DNA of 64,000 nt, taken from assembly GCA_963716445.1 (NCBI GenBank), contig OY970313.1, positions 124,001 through 188,000 on the forward strand, read 5' to 3'. The position numbers were made by a program, and so were the translations under genes. The notes under the pieces were generated by a model. The model was not told the origin of the DNA. It ran no database searches and saw only the letters and a list, made by a program, of their open reading frames with translations. Source of the DNA: JAAYBF01 sp963716445 (GTDB taxonomy: Bacteria > Actinomycetota > Thermoleophilia > Solirubrobacterales > Thermoleophilaceae). Position 1 is the stretch's first letter. The number at the start of each line of letters is the position of its first letter. Shown piece after piece: positions 43,860 to 52,928 of the stretch.

Positions 43860-45151
43860 GGGAGCAGGCGGCGTCCGAGTACGCCCGCCGTGTCGCCGAC
43901 TCGGGCGGAGTGCTCGTACAGCAGGCGGGCCAGCTCGCCCGTCGGTTCGGCGTTGGGCTCGACCCTGCGTCGGCCGAGGAGATCGCGCGGCTCCTGGCCG
44001 AGCGGGGGGTCGGCGTGGACCCTTCGCTGACCGCGGTCACCAACCGCGACTTCGTCGAGCTCTATCTGGTCGAGCGCGAGCCCGGTCGGGTCCCGGGCGA
44101 CGCTCCGACCGCGAGGCGTGCCGGGCTCGATGCGGCCACGGAGGCCGGGGAGACCGGGGCCGGCGCGACGCCGGTGGTGGCCGGCGCCGTCGTCACCGCG
44201 GCGCTCTTCGTGGCGATCGGCTTCGCCGACTACTGGATCTACGGCCTGATCTACCTGTCGATGGGGATCGTCGGCCTCTGGCTGCTTCGCTTCCGCCTCG
44301 CGTGGGTCGCCGGCCTTCTCCTGCCGCGGTTCCGTTGGCTGCGCTTCAACTGGACGCTGGGCGCGGCGCCGATGCTGGCCGTGGCGCTGTTGCTGACGTT
44401 CTTCGTGGTCCTGCCGATCGCCGACGAGCGAGGCGCGCGTGCACGCGAGCGCGACGCGGCACGTCAGCTGGCGCTCGCGAGCGAGGCGATATCGGACGGG
44501 AATCTCCGCGCCGCCCGCCGGCACGTCGAGGAGGCGAGGACGAGCGACAGCACGGTCCGCGGCATCGACGCCACCGAGGCGCGGCTGGACCGCGCCGTCG
44601 CGAGGGCGGAGGAGGAGCTTCGCGACCAACGCCGCTACGAGGGCGCGATCCGCGACTTCCAAGAGGACGACTATCTCACCGCGATCGACAACCTCGAGGC
44701 CCTGGGCGACTACCGAGACTCGGCGACGCTTGCGGCGCGCTACCGCACCGCGGCCTCGCGGCACTTCCTGGCGATGGCTCGCCGCGCCTACGCCGTCGAC
44801 GGGCCGAAGCGCGCGCTCGCGGTCGCGCAGGAGGCCCATCGCTTCAAGGCGACGCCCGGCACCCGAGCCTTCATCCGCGACACTAGGGCGAGGATCGTCG
44901 CCATCCGGGCCGAGCGCAGGCGACAGCGTCTTCTCGCCGCCGAGCGCCGCCGCGTCGAGCGCGAGTACCGCCGTCAGCTGGCCGCTCAGCAGCGCGAGCA
45001 GGAGGAGCTCGAGCGTCAGCGGGCCCTGGAGGCCCCGCCCGCCGACACCGGCGGAGGCGACATGGGCGAGGTCTGCGACAACGGCTCGACGGTCAACTGG
45101 TGCGGGGCCAGCCGCGACGGTGACAGCGACGGCTGCTGGTGCGAGGAGTGA
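43856..45151 (+). CDS. Unrecognised membrane protein with coiled coil and cysteine tail
   Basis: A 431-residue protein. An N-terminal soluble domain (about 105 residues) is followed by three or so membrane helices at about 105-190, then a long charged coiled-coil region (residues 195-400) with a TPR-like AIDNLEALGDYRDSATLAARY segment. The C-terminus has four cysteines and an acidic loop (CDNGSTVNWC...DGDSDGCWCEE) faintly like Ca-binding excalibur ends. The GTG start overlaps the upstream stop. No function is assigned. Confidence 0.68.
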   Translation: MREQAASEYARRVADSGGVLVQQAGQLARRFGVGLDPASAEEIARLLAERGVGVDPSLTAVTNRDFVELYLVEREPGRVPGDAPTARRAGLDAATEAGETGAGATPVVAGAVVTAALFVAIGFADYWIYGLIYLSMGIVGLWLLRFRLAWVAGLLLPRFRWLRFNWTLGAAPMLAVALLLTFFVVLPIADERGARARERDAARQLALASEAISDGNLRAARRHVEEARTSDSTVRGIDATEARLDRAVARAEEELRDQRRYEGAIRDFQEDDYLTAIDNLEALGDYRDSATLAARYRTAASRHFLAMARRAYAVDGPKRALAVAQEAHRFKATPGTRAFIRDTRARIVAIRAERRRQRLLAAERRRVEREYRRQLAAQQREQEELERQRALEAPPADTGGGDMGEVCDNGSTVNWCGASRDGDSDGCWCEE

Positions 45152-45160
45152 CGCTCGGCG

Positions 45161-45772
45161 CTATTCGTCCTCGTACAGCGACTCGCGCGCCAGCTCGGCG
45201 CCGCGGCTCGCGTAGAGGCGGACCTCGATGAAGTCGCCGGTGTAGTCGTCGAGCGAGACGAGGGTGAAGCGGTCGTCGGCGAGGATGCACTGGTCGGTCG
45301 TCGTGGGGCCGAGCTCGGCGGTCGCGACGGCGCCGTTGGGCACCAGCGCGACGCCCCAGACGAGCGTCACCGTGCCGCGCCGGCCCTCCGGACCGCGCCA
45401 GTGGCCGATCTCCTGGTCGGAGAGGTCGAGCGACCAGTCCGGGTTTGCCTCGGCGGTCTCGTCGGTGTAGTCGGCGACGGCCTCGAAGCCGGTCGCCTCG
45501 GCGCCCTCGTGCTCGCGCGTGTAGGAGACGTAGCCGAACAGCTCGAAGCCCTCGGAGGTCGGAGCCGTCGCGGGCACGTAAGTGCGCCCGTTCCACGTCC
45601 GCTCCGGGAACCACACGACCTTCCCCGGCTCGCCGATCTCCTCCTCGGAGTCGATTCCCGCGACGGCCGCCACGAGCTGCGCGCGCAGCGTCTCTTCCCA
45701 GCGCCCATAGGGCATCGGCTCCTGCGACACCTCGGCCATGTACATCGGGATCGGTCGCTCGGAGGGCGGCAT
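45161..45772 (-). CDS. Hypothetical protein, unrecognised
   Basis: A 203-residue acidic soluble protein, convergent with the cysteine-tail gene (9-base gap). It contains PGKVVWFPERTWNGRTYVPATAPT, FELFGYVSYTREH and a Trp-rich centre (NPDWSLDLSDQEIGHWRGPEG), with a beta-rich look. No signal peptide or membrane segment is seen. I know of no matching family; it may belong to the same accessory block. Confidence 0.62.
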   Translation of the reverse strand: MPPSERPIPMYMAEVSQEPMPYGRWEETLRAQLVAAVAGIDSEEEIGEPGKVVWFPERTWNGRTYVPATAPTSEGFELFGYVSYTREHEGAEATGFEAVADYTDETAEANPDWSLDLSDQEIGHWRGPEGRRGTVTLVWGVALVPNGAVATAELGPTTTDQCILADDRFTLVSLDDYTGDFIEVRLYASRGAELARESLYEDE

Positions 45773-45802
45773 CGCGGCGCCACGCTATAGGAGAGAGCAG
45801 CC

Positions 45803-46885
45803 TCAGGAGACCGGCTCCCGGGTCACCCCCCGCAACGTCTCGCTTGCCTCGTAGCGGCTGCTCGGACCCTGACCGCTCTGGACGACCAGCCCTGCGTCGG
45901 CCAAGCGCCTGAGGTCAGCGCTGGCTGTCGCGGGCGACACCTCAGCCTCGCGGGCGTAACCTCGGCGATCGCACCCGCCGACTAGGCTCTGCTCGAGCGC
46001 GATCACGAGCCTGTCCGGCCATCCCCGCTCGTCGACCATCCGTTCGAGCTGGCCCCAGCGCCTGGCAGCTCGCTCGATCTGTGCGAGCCGGTGCTGCGCC
46101 TGCTCGAGGTGGCCTTTGACACACAGCTCGACCCACGCGCGCGCGTCCCGTTCAGGCTTGTAGCTGCCGCCCTGAACAGCCGCGAGCGTTGAGTAGTACT
46201 CGCCAGTGTGCGCACCCAGGTACTCCTCGATCGAGGCAAACTCGGGCGAGACGAGCCCCTCCCGCGCGAGAACGAGCGACTGGACGATGCGCGCGACCCG
46301 TCCATTCCCGTCGCGGAATGGATGGACTGTGACGACGTGCAGGTGGGCCATGGCGGCGCGCACGACGGCGGGTGCCCGGAGGTCGCCCATCTCCAGCCAG
46401 TCCACGACCTCGGACATCAGCCCCGTGACGGCTTCGGCGTCGGGCGCCCGGTACTCGATCCGCCCGTCGCCGCCGATGACGCTTACCGGTCCCTGACGCC
46501 ATCGTCCTGGATCCTTGTCTCGCTGAAAGTGGCAGGCGTCGAAGTGCAGCGCGAGGATCGCGCGCTTGGACCACTGGAACTCCGGATCCGCGGCCATCGC
46601 GGCGACGTGGTCCATCGCGCGGGCGTACGAGGCGACGGCAAGGCGGTTCTCGTCTCCCCCAGTCGGCTCGTCTCCACCGACCAGCGCTACGGCGTCGTGC
46701 ACCGAAACCGAGTACCCCTCGATCGAAGTCGAGCTCTCGACCGACGTCGCCTGAACCAAGCGCCGCAACGTTCCCATCCAGCGGGAGGGCTGCCGCGATT
46801 GGTGGCCGAGCCGCCGACGGAGCTGGTCCAGCTTGTCCAGGTCCTGCTCGAGGACGGCATCGATCTTGGGGGTGGCGAAGATCAT
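45803..46885 (-). CDS. Fic-family enzyme with intact inhibitory motif and winged helix
   Basis: A 360-residue Fic protein. The inhibitory helix motif S52-T-S-I-E56-G57 fits (S/T)xxxE(G/N) exactly, so a self-inhibited class II enzyme is expected. The catalytic motif HPFRDGNGRVAR starts at H188. Residues 300-355 form a winged helix (AREAEVSPATASADLRRLADAGLV). An operator-like palindrome lies just upstream, so autorepression is likely. Targets are unknown. Confidence 0.88.
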   Translation of the reverse strand: MIFATPKIDAVLEQDLDKLDQLRRRLGHQSRQPSRWMGTLRRLVQATSVESSTSIEGYSVSVHDAVALVGGDEPTGGDENRLAVASYARAMDHVAAMAADPEFQWSKRAILALHFDACHFQRDKDPGRWRQGPVSVIGGDGRIEYRAPDAEAVTGLMSEVVDWLEMGDLRAPAVVRAAMAHLHVVTVHPFRDGNGRVARIVQSLVLAREGLVSPEFASIEEYLGAHTGEYYSTLAAVQGGSYKPERDARAWVELCVKGHLEQAQHRLAQIERAARRWGQLERMVDERGWPDRLVIALEQSLVGGCDRRGYAREAEVSPATASADLRRLADAGLVVQSGQGPSSRYEASETLRGVTREPVS

Positions 46886-46894
46886 GGAGATCAG

Positions 46895-46924
46895 TTTAGA
46901 CGAATAATCGCCTTATCGTCTAAA
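46895..46924. promoter_or_regulatory. Palindromic operator upstream of the second Fic gene
   Basis: TTTAGACGA (46895-46903) and TCGTCTAAA (46916-46924) are perfect 9-bp inverted repeats with a 12-base AT-rich spacer, starting 10 bases upstream of the Fic ATG. It is distinctly AT-rich for this genome and probably overlaps the promoter. Confidence 0.65.
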
Positions 46925-46943
46925 TGATTAATGAACTAGAGAG

Positions 46944-47861
46944 CTACAGCAGGGCCGCTATCAACCCCGCTGCCACCACGATCGCGGTCGACCAGGCGAT
47001 CGCGCTGGCCGCTAGCGCCCGGTCGAGGCCGTAGGTGTGGGCGACCAGGACGCTGTTGATGCCGCTCGCCATCGCGGCCTGGGAGATGTAGGAGTCGGGG
47101 ACGTCGATGATCAGCCACGAGAGGCCGAAGACGACGGCTGGGACGAGCAGGAGCTTCAGCGCGAGCGCCACGCCGACGGGCGCCGTGACCGGCGGCGGGA
47201 ACTTGACGGCGCCCTCCTCGGCCTCGCTCGCCAGCGTCACGCCGACGACGAAGAAGCCGAGCGGCAGCATCGCGAACACGGCGATCCGCGACGCGTCGAC
47301 GGCCAGCTCGGGGGCCAGCGCCTCGGGCGCGAGGAATGCCAGCAGGCACGCCCAGAAGGCCGGGTTGCGGGTGAAGAAGGCCGCGACCCGGTCGCGCGGC
47401 GCCTCGGCGACCGTCCCGAACGCCGCCCCGACCGCGAAGGCGATCGTCAGCAGCGCCATGCTCGACACCAGGACGTCGTAGACGATCGCGTCGGCCATGT
47501 CGTCGAAGCCGAACAGCGCCGCCGTGAAGGGGAGCCCGAGGTAGCCGGTGTTGCCGAGGCCGGCCGCGAGGATCAGCGCGCCGACCGACGTCCGCGGCAG
47601 CCGCAGCACCCACTTGCCGATCGCGTAGGCCGCGAGCATCGCGAGTCCCAGCCCCGCGTAGCCGAACGCGACGCCGGCGCCGACGCCCGCCGTCAGGTGC
47701 AGATCGGCGATGTTGAAGAACACGACCGGCGGCAGCAGCACCCACAGCATCAGACGCATCACCCAGTCCGCCGCCCGCTGCGAGCTCCGCTCGCCGAGAC
47801 GGTGCTCGACGCCGAACCCGACCGCCGTTGCGGCGGCGATCGTCAGCGCGATCGGGATCAC
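46944..47861 (-). CDS. AEC-family (auxin efflux carrier type) transporter
   Basis: A 305-residue membrane protein with 8-10 helices. The GTG start overlaps the galT stop. Blocks such as LGNTGYLGLPFTAALFGFDDMADAIVYDVLV and the C-terminal ASGINSVLVAHTYGLDRALAASAIAWSTAI fit the AEC/malonate-type permease family. Substrate cannot be read from sequence. Confidence 0.8.
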   Translation of the reverse strand: MIPIALTIAAATAVGFGVEHRLGERSSQRAADWVMRLMLWVLLPPVVFFNIADLHLTAGVGAGVAFGYAGLGLAMLAAYAIGKWVLRLPRTSVGALILAAGLGNTGYLGLPFTAALFGFDDMADAIVYDVLVSSMALLTIAFAVGAAFGTVAEAPRDRVAAFFTRNPAFWACLLAFLAPEALAPELAVDASRIAVFAMLPLGFFVVGVTLASEAEEGAVKFPPPVTAPVGVALALKLLLVPAVVFGLSWLIIDVPDSYISQAAMASGINSVLVAHTYGLDRALAASAIAWSTAIVVAAGLIAALL

Positions 47862-48847
47862 GCCGCGCGCAGGCTCTCCGCCGCCCGCTCCGGCGCCACG
47901 GCGTTGAGCCACACCCCCGTGCCCAGCTCCAGCCCCGCGGGCTGCGCGAGCCGCGGCAGCAGATCGATCCGCCAGCAGAACGACCCTGCGCCGCTCGGCG
48001 CCGTCCGCACCCACAGGTTGAACGGCGGCAGCGCCCCGAGCACCGCGGCGAGCCGTCTCAGCGCGTCGAACAGCGCCGCGGCCCCCAGCGGACCCTCGTC
48101 CTCGAACCGCGCCACCGGCCGGCGCGGGATCACCTGCAGCTGCAACGGCGCCGTCGACGCGAACGGGCAGATCACGACCGCCTCCGAATCCACCGCGACG
48201 ACCCGCTCCCCCCGCCGCACCTCCTCGGTCAGCAGGTCCTCCAGCAGGTTGCGCCCCTGCGTCCGCTCGAAGTGGGCCCCGAACCGCTCGCGCTCCCGAG
48301 CGACCGCCGCGGGCACGAACGGCAGCGCGTATAGCTGGGCATGCGTATGCGGCAACGACGCCCCCGCCTCCCTCCCCTCGTTGACGATCAGATGTCGGCA
48401 CGCCGCCTCGCCGTGCACCCGCATCCGCTCCCGCCACACCTCCATCGCCGCGGCCAACCCGTCCGCGCCGAGATCCAGCAGCGAGTCCACCGACCGCGGC
48501 GAGTTGACGATCACCTCGTGCGCCCCCACCGCCGGCCGCCCGACGAACAGCTCCGGCTCCCCGCGCTCGGGCGTTCCCCGATCGACGGGACCCGTGGCCT
48601 CCAACGCCGGAAACAGGTTCGGCACCACTCGCACGGTCCAGCCAGGCCCGTCGGCCGCGCCGCCGCCAGGCCGCAGCGCGAACACCTCGGGAGGAGTCCG
48701 CCCCTCATGCCCCTCCGCGAAGGGATCCTCATCCGGATCGACGCCGGCCCGCGCGGCCACCTCCGGCCACGCGCCCGGCCGCTCGCCCCGCTCTCCCGCG
48801 ACCACCACGCGCAGCCCGCTCAACGGGTCGATGCGCAGCTCCGGCAT
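47858..48847 (-). CDS. galT: Galactose-1-phosphate uridylyltransferase
   Basis: A 329-residue GalT/HIT-superfamily enzyme of the Leloir pathway. The catalytic region reads NEGREAGASLPHTHAQLYALPF, where HTHAQ replaces the more common HPHxQ. The N-terminal RIDPLSGLRVVVAGERGERP and the VPNLFPALE block are typical. No galK or galE is beside it. Confidence 0.85.
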   Translation of the reverse strand: MPELRIDPLSGLRVVVAGERGERPGAWPEVAARAGVDPDEDPFAEGHEGRTPPEVFALRPGGGAADGPGWTVRVVPNLFPALEATGPVDRGTPERGEPELFVGRPAVGAHEVIVNSPRSVDSLLDLGADGLAAAMEVWRERMRVHGEAACRHLIVNEGREAGASLPHTHAQLYALPFVPAAVARERERFGAHFERTQGRNLLEDLLTEEVRRGERVVAVDSEAVVICPFASTAPLQLQVIPRRPVARFEDEGPLGAAALFDALRRLAAVLGALPPFNLWVRTAPSGAGSFCWRIDLLPRLAQPAGLELGTGVWLNAVAPERAAESLRAA

Positions 48848-48851
48848 GAAG

Positions 48852-49415
48852 TCAGCGAGCGTAGCGCTGGATGTCCTCGGCGAGGTCCCGCTCGCTGAGG
48901 TAGACGCCCTGCTTGAGGTAGGCCAGCTCGCCCTTCGAGTCGTAGAAGGCGGTCGCCGGAGTGGCGGCGACGCCGTTGAAGACCGCCGACACCTTCAGGC
49001 TCGGGTCCCTGTAGCTCGGATAGGTGACGGGGAAGCGGTCGAGCAACTCGCGCGCGTCGCCGTCGTTGTCCTGGGCGTCGACGCCGAGGAACGCGACGCG
49101 CTTGCCGTGCTCGAGCGCCTGCCTCTGGAAGTACGGCAGCTCGTCGCGGCAGGGCCCGCACCAGGCAGCCCACTTGTTGACCACGACCGGGTGGCCCTTC
49201 AGCTCCCGCAGTCGCTCCTCGAAGGCGCCCACGCCGCCGTCGAGCAGCTCGTTGGCCTGCCGGTGGACGGCCGCCAGCGGCGCCGGGGAGCCCGCCAGCG
49301 CCCTGCTCGTCTGCTCCGTCGAGGGCGCCCGGCTCTCCGTGTCGTCGCTCCCGCAGCCCCCGCCGACGACGGCGAGCGAGAAGACGCAGAGGGCAACTGG
49401 AAGGAATCGGGGCAT
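48852..49415 (-). CDS. Thioredoxin-fold lipoprotein (TlpA/ResA-like)
   Basis: A 187-residue exported protein. The ATG at 49415 starts a signal peptide ending LAVVGGGC, a weak lipobox, then a Ser/Thr linker. The thioredoxin fold carries VVVNKWAAWCGPCRDELPYFQ and the cis-Pro region ATPATAF. Such proteins reduce apocytochromes or other envelope disulfides; c-type cytochromes are made here. It lies 4 bases before galT. Confidence 0.87.
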   Translation of the reverse strand: MPRFLPVALCVFSLAVVGGGCGSDDTESRAPSTEQTSRALAGSPAPLAAVHRQANELLDGGVGAFEERLRELKGHPVVVNKWAAWCGPCRDELPYFQRQALEHGKRVAFLGVDAQDNDGDARELLDRFPVTYPSYRDPSLKVSAVFNGVAATPATAFYDSKGELAYLKQGVYLSERDLAEDIQRYAR

Positions 49416-49585
49416 GCTGTGCTGTAATAGGTATCGAGTCAGCGCCAGGGATGCGCTGAGAGCGTCGCTCGCCGGCAGTAGCCAGAGCGGCGTTACCCCG
49501 GACGGCCATCCGCCCCGCGAAGGCCCTGCTCCAGTCGCGGAGCCGGATCGGTCCGTTTCTTTCTCATACAGAACGAAGGCCGCAA

Positions 49586-52228
49586 ATGGCTGAGAGCACT
49601 TCCGTTGCCGCGTCGGCGCCGGTATCCGGCGACGACATCGCACGCGCCGAGGAGTTCGCGCGCGAGCCGTTCGTGCTCGACGGCGAGGAGCGCGACAGCG
49701 CTCTAGCGGAGGGAACGGCGCGCCGCGGGGCGCTCGAGGACGCGCTCGCGGAGCTGGCGGCCGGCCACGACAAGCCGTCGGTCGAGTGGAAGCGCCGCTG
49801 GTCGCTGATCCTCGGACTCGAGCGCCTGCTCGCCCAGGAGGAGCCAAGGCTGGTCGACGGCACGGTGCTCTCGGCCCACCAGGTCGACGCCCTCTCGGGG
49901 ACGCTGATCGCGCTGACGGCCGAGGTGCAGTCGGTGCGCGCGGCCAAGGTGGCGGCGGCGGCCGACGGCAAGGCCTCCGGGGCGTCGGCCGCCAACGGCG
50001 CCGAGCCCGACGAGCTCGAGGAGCTGCCCTCCGGCGAGGTCGCGATCGAGGGCGACGAGGAGCTGCCCGACGACGACGAGCCGCTCGACTGGGACGAGCG
50101 CGAGGAGGCCCAGGAGGAGGCCGCGTCCGATTCCGTCGAGGAGGATCCCGGCGCCGCCCGCCGCTTCTGGTTCGAGCACGCCACCGGCGCCGGCAAGACC
50201 GTCGCCGCGCTCGGCTTCGTCGAGGCGTCGCGCACGGGCGGCGTGCTGATCCTCACCCACCGCCGCAACCTCGTCGACCAGTTCAACGGCGAGCTGACCG
50301 ACCGCGGCTACAAGAAGCGGATCTCGCCGGCGTTGCTCGGCAAGGACCGGCCACGCGTCCCGGGCCCGGTCACCGTCGAGACCTACCAGTGGTACGTGCG
50401 CAACGCCGGCACGATCTCCGACGAGTACACGGTCGTGATCTGCGACGAGGCGCACACCGCGCTCGGCGAGAAGACGAGCGCCTCGATTCGCAAGTGGGAC
50501 GGCCCGGTGTTCGTCGGCATGACGGCGACCGGCGCGCTGATCGCCCGCCACGTCACCGACCTCTTCCCGACCCAGACGTCGCGCTTCGACCTCGCCCAGG
50601 CGGCCCGCCGCGGCGTGATCGCGCCGCTGCGCTGCGTCCGCATCCCGCCAGGGGTCGGCGTCCGCTCGATCTCGAAGGTGCCGCTGCGCAAGGGCGAGGT
50701 CGACCAGGACTTCGACCAGGAGGAGCTGGCCAAGCTGCTTGACCAGACGCCGTTCAACCTGGCGATCGCCGACCTCTACAAGGTGCGCTTCAAGGACCTG
50801 CCGGGCGTCGTCTACTCGGCCGGCGTCGCGCACGCGCACAACGTCGCCGACGCGTTCGTCGCCCAGGGGATCAAGGCGAAGGCGGTCTCGGGCGAGACGC
50901 CGAAGCGCGAGCTGACGCGGATCCTCTCCGAGTACGAGCTCGGCAAGATCGACGTGCTGGTCAACGCCCAGCTGCTCGCCGAGGGCTGGAACTCGCCGCG
51001 CGCCACCGTCTGCCTGCACCTCGCGCCGACGGCCTCGAAGCGGATCTACCAGCAGCGCGTCGGCCGTGTGACGCGCCGCCAGCAGGGCAAGGAGGCGGGG
51101 ATCGTCGTCGACTTCGTCCACCCCGCGACGACCAACGACGACTCGGTCGTGACGCTGCACTCGCTGCTCGACCGCGACGTCTACCGCGGCGGGGCGATCG
51201 TCGTCGGGCCGGTGCGCCGCGGCCGCGGGCGGCGGCTGCGCGTCGAGCGCCGCGTCGTCCCGGTGACCGACGACGAGCAGCGCCGCGCGGAGGTCTTCGA
51301 GCGCGAGCTGTGGCGGATCGCGGTCGAGCACCTGTCGTGGGGCGAGCAGCACGCCTGGTCGGCGCTCGCCGGCGCGCGCGTCGCGTCGAACAACTGGCGC
51401 CGCGCCAAGGCGATGCTGCACTTCGACACGACCGGCGAGCTGCGCCGTCGCTTCCTCGTCGAGTGCCTGCAGCGCAACCGCAACTCGCAGCTGCGGATCC
51501 GCGCGCTGCAGGAGATCGGGCAGCTCCAGGACCCGGAGGCGTTCGACGAAGCCGTCGAGACGGTCGGCTCATGGCAGCGCGACGAGCGGCGCGAGGGGGT
51601 CAAGACGCTGCTCCAGTCGATGGCCGAGCGGCCGCTCGGCCGCCGCGACCAGGCGTCCCGCTGGATCTGGCACCTCGCCGAGTACAGCCGCGAGGTGCAC
51701 GAGGAGTACGCCGTGTCGCGCTGGCCGGAGACCAAGCGCCTGCTCGGGCTGCTGGTGAACTCGTCGGGCGGCGCCCACGCGCGCAACGCGCGGCGGTTGG
51801 TGCACGCGACGAAGAAGCAGGACCGCCGGCTGTCGGCCGCGCTGCTGGCCGCGGCGCTGGCGCACACGCCGGAGGCCCAGCAGGTGCTCGACGGCGCTCG
51901 GATGCGGTTGGGACGCAAGCCCTCGGCGCTGGCGCGCGACCTGCTGCGCAACTTTCCCAAGGGGCGGCGCAAGGGCGGCGGCAGCCGGAGGCGCAAGAAG
52001 CGCAAGGCGGGCGGCGATCAGCAGCAGGTGAGTCAGCAGCCTGACAACGGCGGGCAGCAGGGTGTGGCGCAGGCGAAGCAGCAGAGCACGAAGCAGGGCG
52101 ATCGCGGCCCGTCCGGAAACGGCGCTGAGGCGGGTAGCGCCCAGCGCAGGCGCGCGGCTAGAGGCAGACGGTCCGGCGGCGAGCAGGCCACGGCTCGGAA
52201 GAGTCCGCAGCCGGAGGCTGACCAGTAG
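49586..52228 (+). CDS. Large SF2 DEAH-type helicase with low-complexity ends
   Basis: An 880-residue superfamily 2 helicase. Residues 1-195 are acidic and Ala/Glu-rich. Walker A (HATGAGKTVAAL) is near 200, the DEAH box (VICDEAHTALG) near 286, and motif VI (YQQRVGRVTRR) near 490. A helical repeat-like region spans 550-790. The C-terminal 100 residues are Lys/Arg/Gln-rich and probably bind nucleic acid. It resembles RAD25/type III-like motor domains, but no nuclease or methylase is linked. Role unknown. Confidence 0.82.
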   Translation: MAESTSVAASAPVSGDDIARAEEFAREPFVLDGEERDSALAEGTARRGALEDALAELAAGHDKPSVEWKRRWSLILGLERLLAQEEPRLVDGTVLSAHQVDALSGTLIALTAEVQSVRAAKVAAAADGKASGASAANGAEPDELEELPSGEVAIEGDEELPDDDEPLDWDEREEAQEEAASDSVEEDPGAARRFWFEHATGAGKTVAALGFVEASRTGGVLILTHRRNLVDQFNGELTDRGYKKRISPALLGKDRPRVPGPVTVETYQWYVRNAGTISDEYTVVICDEAHTALGEKTSASIRKWDGPVFVGMTATGALIARHVTDLFPTQTSRFDLAQAARRGVIAPLRCVRIPPGVGVRSISKVPLRKGEVDQDFDQEELAKLLDQTPFNLAIADLYKVRFKDLPGVVYSAGVAHAHNVADAFVAQGIKAKAVSGETPKRELTRILSEYELGKIDVLVNAQLLAEGWNSPRATVCLHLAPTASKRIYQQRVGRVTRRQQGKEAGIVVDFVHPATTNDDSVVTLHSLLDRDVYRGGAIVVGPVRRGRGRRLRVERRVVPVTDDEQRRAEVFERELWRIAVEHLSWGEQHAWSALAGARVASNNWRRAKAMLHFDTTGELRRRFLVECLQRNRNSQLRIRALQEIGQLQDPEAFDEAVETVGSWQRDERREGVKTLLQSMAERPLGRRDQASRWIWHLAEYSREVHEEYAVSRWPETKRLLGLLVNSSGGAHARNARRLVHATKKQDRRLSAALLAAALAHTPEAQQVLDGARMRLGRKPSALARDLLRNFPKGRRKGGGSRRRKKRKAGGDQQQVSQQPDNGGQQGVAQAKQQSTKQGDRGPSGNGAEAGSAQRRRAARGRRSGGEQATARKSPQPEADQ

Positions 52229-52244
52229 TCCCAGCCGCCTCCTG

Positions 52245-52928
52245 CTAGCGGCGGAGGTGGACCTCGCCGGCGCCGAGGGCGAGCAGCTCGCCGGTGCCGG
52301 TCTCGACGAGCAGTGAGCCGGTGTCGTCGACGCCTCGGGCGATGCCCTCGCCGTCCTGCCAGCGGACGGGCGAGCCTTGGAGCGCGTCGCGGTCGCGCCA
52401 GGCGTCGAGGACGGCGGTCTCGTCCGCGGCGGTCCAGCAGCTGAGCGCGGCGAGCAGCGGGTCGAGCGCGGCCTCGGGGCTCGGGAGGCTCAGCGAGACG
52501 GCGGTCTCGCGCAACTCGGAGGGAAACTCGCGGACCCCGGTGTTCAGGCCGATGCCGACGACGGCCCAGCCGGCGGCCGGGCGGGCCTCGACGAGGATCC
52601 CGCTCAGCTTGCGCCGCCGGACCCAGACGTCGTTCGGCCACTTGATCTCGCAGGCCACCGACGCGACCGCCTCCGCCGCCTCGCAGACGGCGAGCGCCGC
52701 CATCAGCGGCAGCAGCCCGTGGCGCGGCTCGAGATCGCGGACGATCGCCGACATCAGCAGCGCCTCGCCCGGCGCCGCTGTCCAGCCGCGTCCCTGCCGC
52801 CCGCGGCCGGCGGTCTGCTCGCTCGCCGTGACGACCGTCCCGTGCGGGGCGCCCTCGCCCGCGAGGGCGCGCGCGCGCTCGTTGGTCGAGTCGGTGACGC
52901 GGTGGTGGACGCGCGGCCGTCCGATCAT
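52245..52928 (-). CDS. birA: Biotin--[acetyl-CoA-carboxylase] ligase
   Basis: A 227-residue biotin protein ligase without the N-terminal repressor helix-turn-helix. The biotinoyl-AMP loop GRGRQGRGW, EIKWPNDVWV and KLSGILVE are intact, and the small C-terminal SH3-like domain is present. It is last in the minus-strand haem gene string and overlaps the preceding gene by 4 bases. Confidence 0.92.
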   Translation of the reverse strand: MIGRPRVHHRVTDSTNERARALAGEGAPHGTVVTASEQTAGRGRQGRGWTAAPGEALLMSAIVRDLEPRHGLLPLMAALAVCEAAEAVASVACEIKWPNDVWVRRRKLSGILVEARPAAGWAVVGIGLNTGVREFPSELRETAVSLSLPSPEAALDPLLAALSCWTAADETAVLDAWRDRDALQGSPVRWQDGEGIARGVDDTGSLLVETGTGELLALGAGEVHLRR

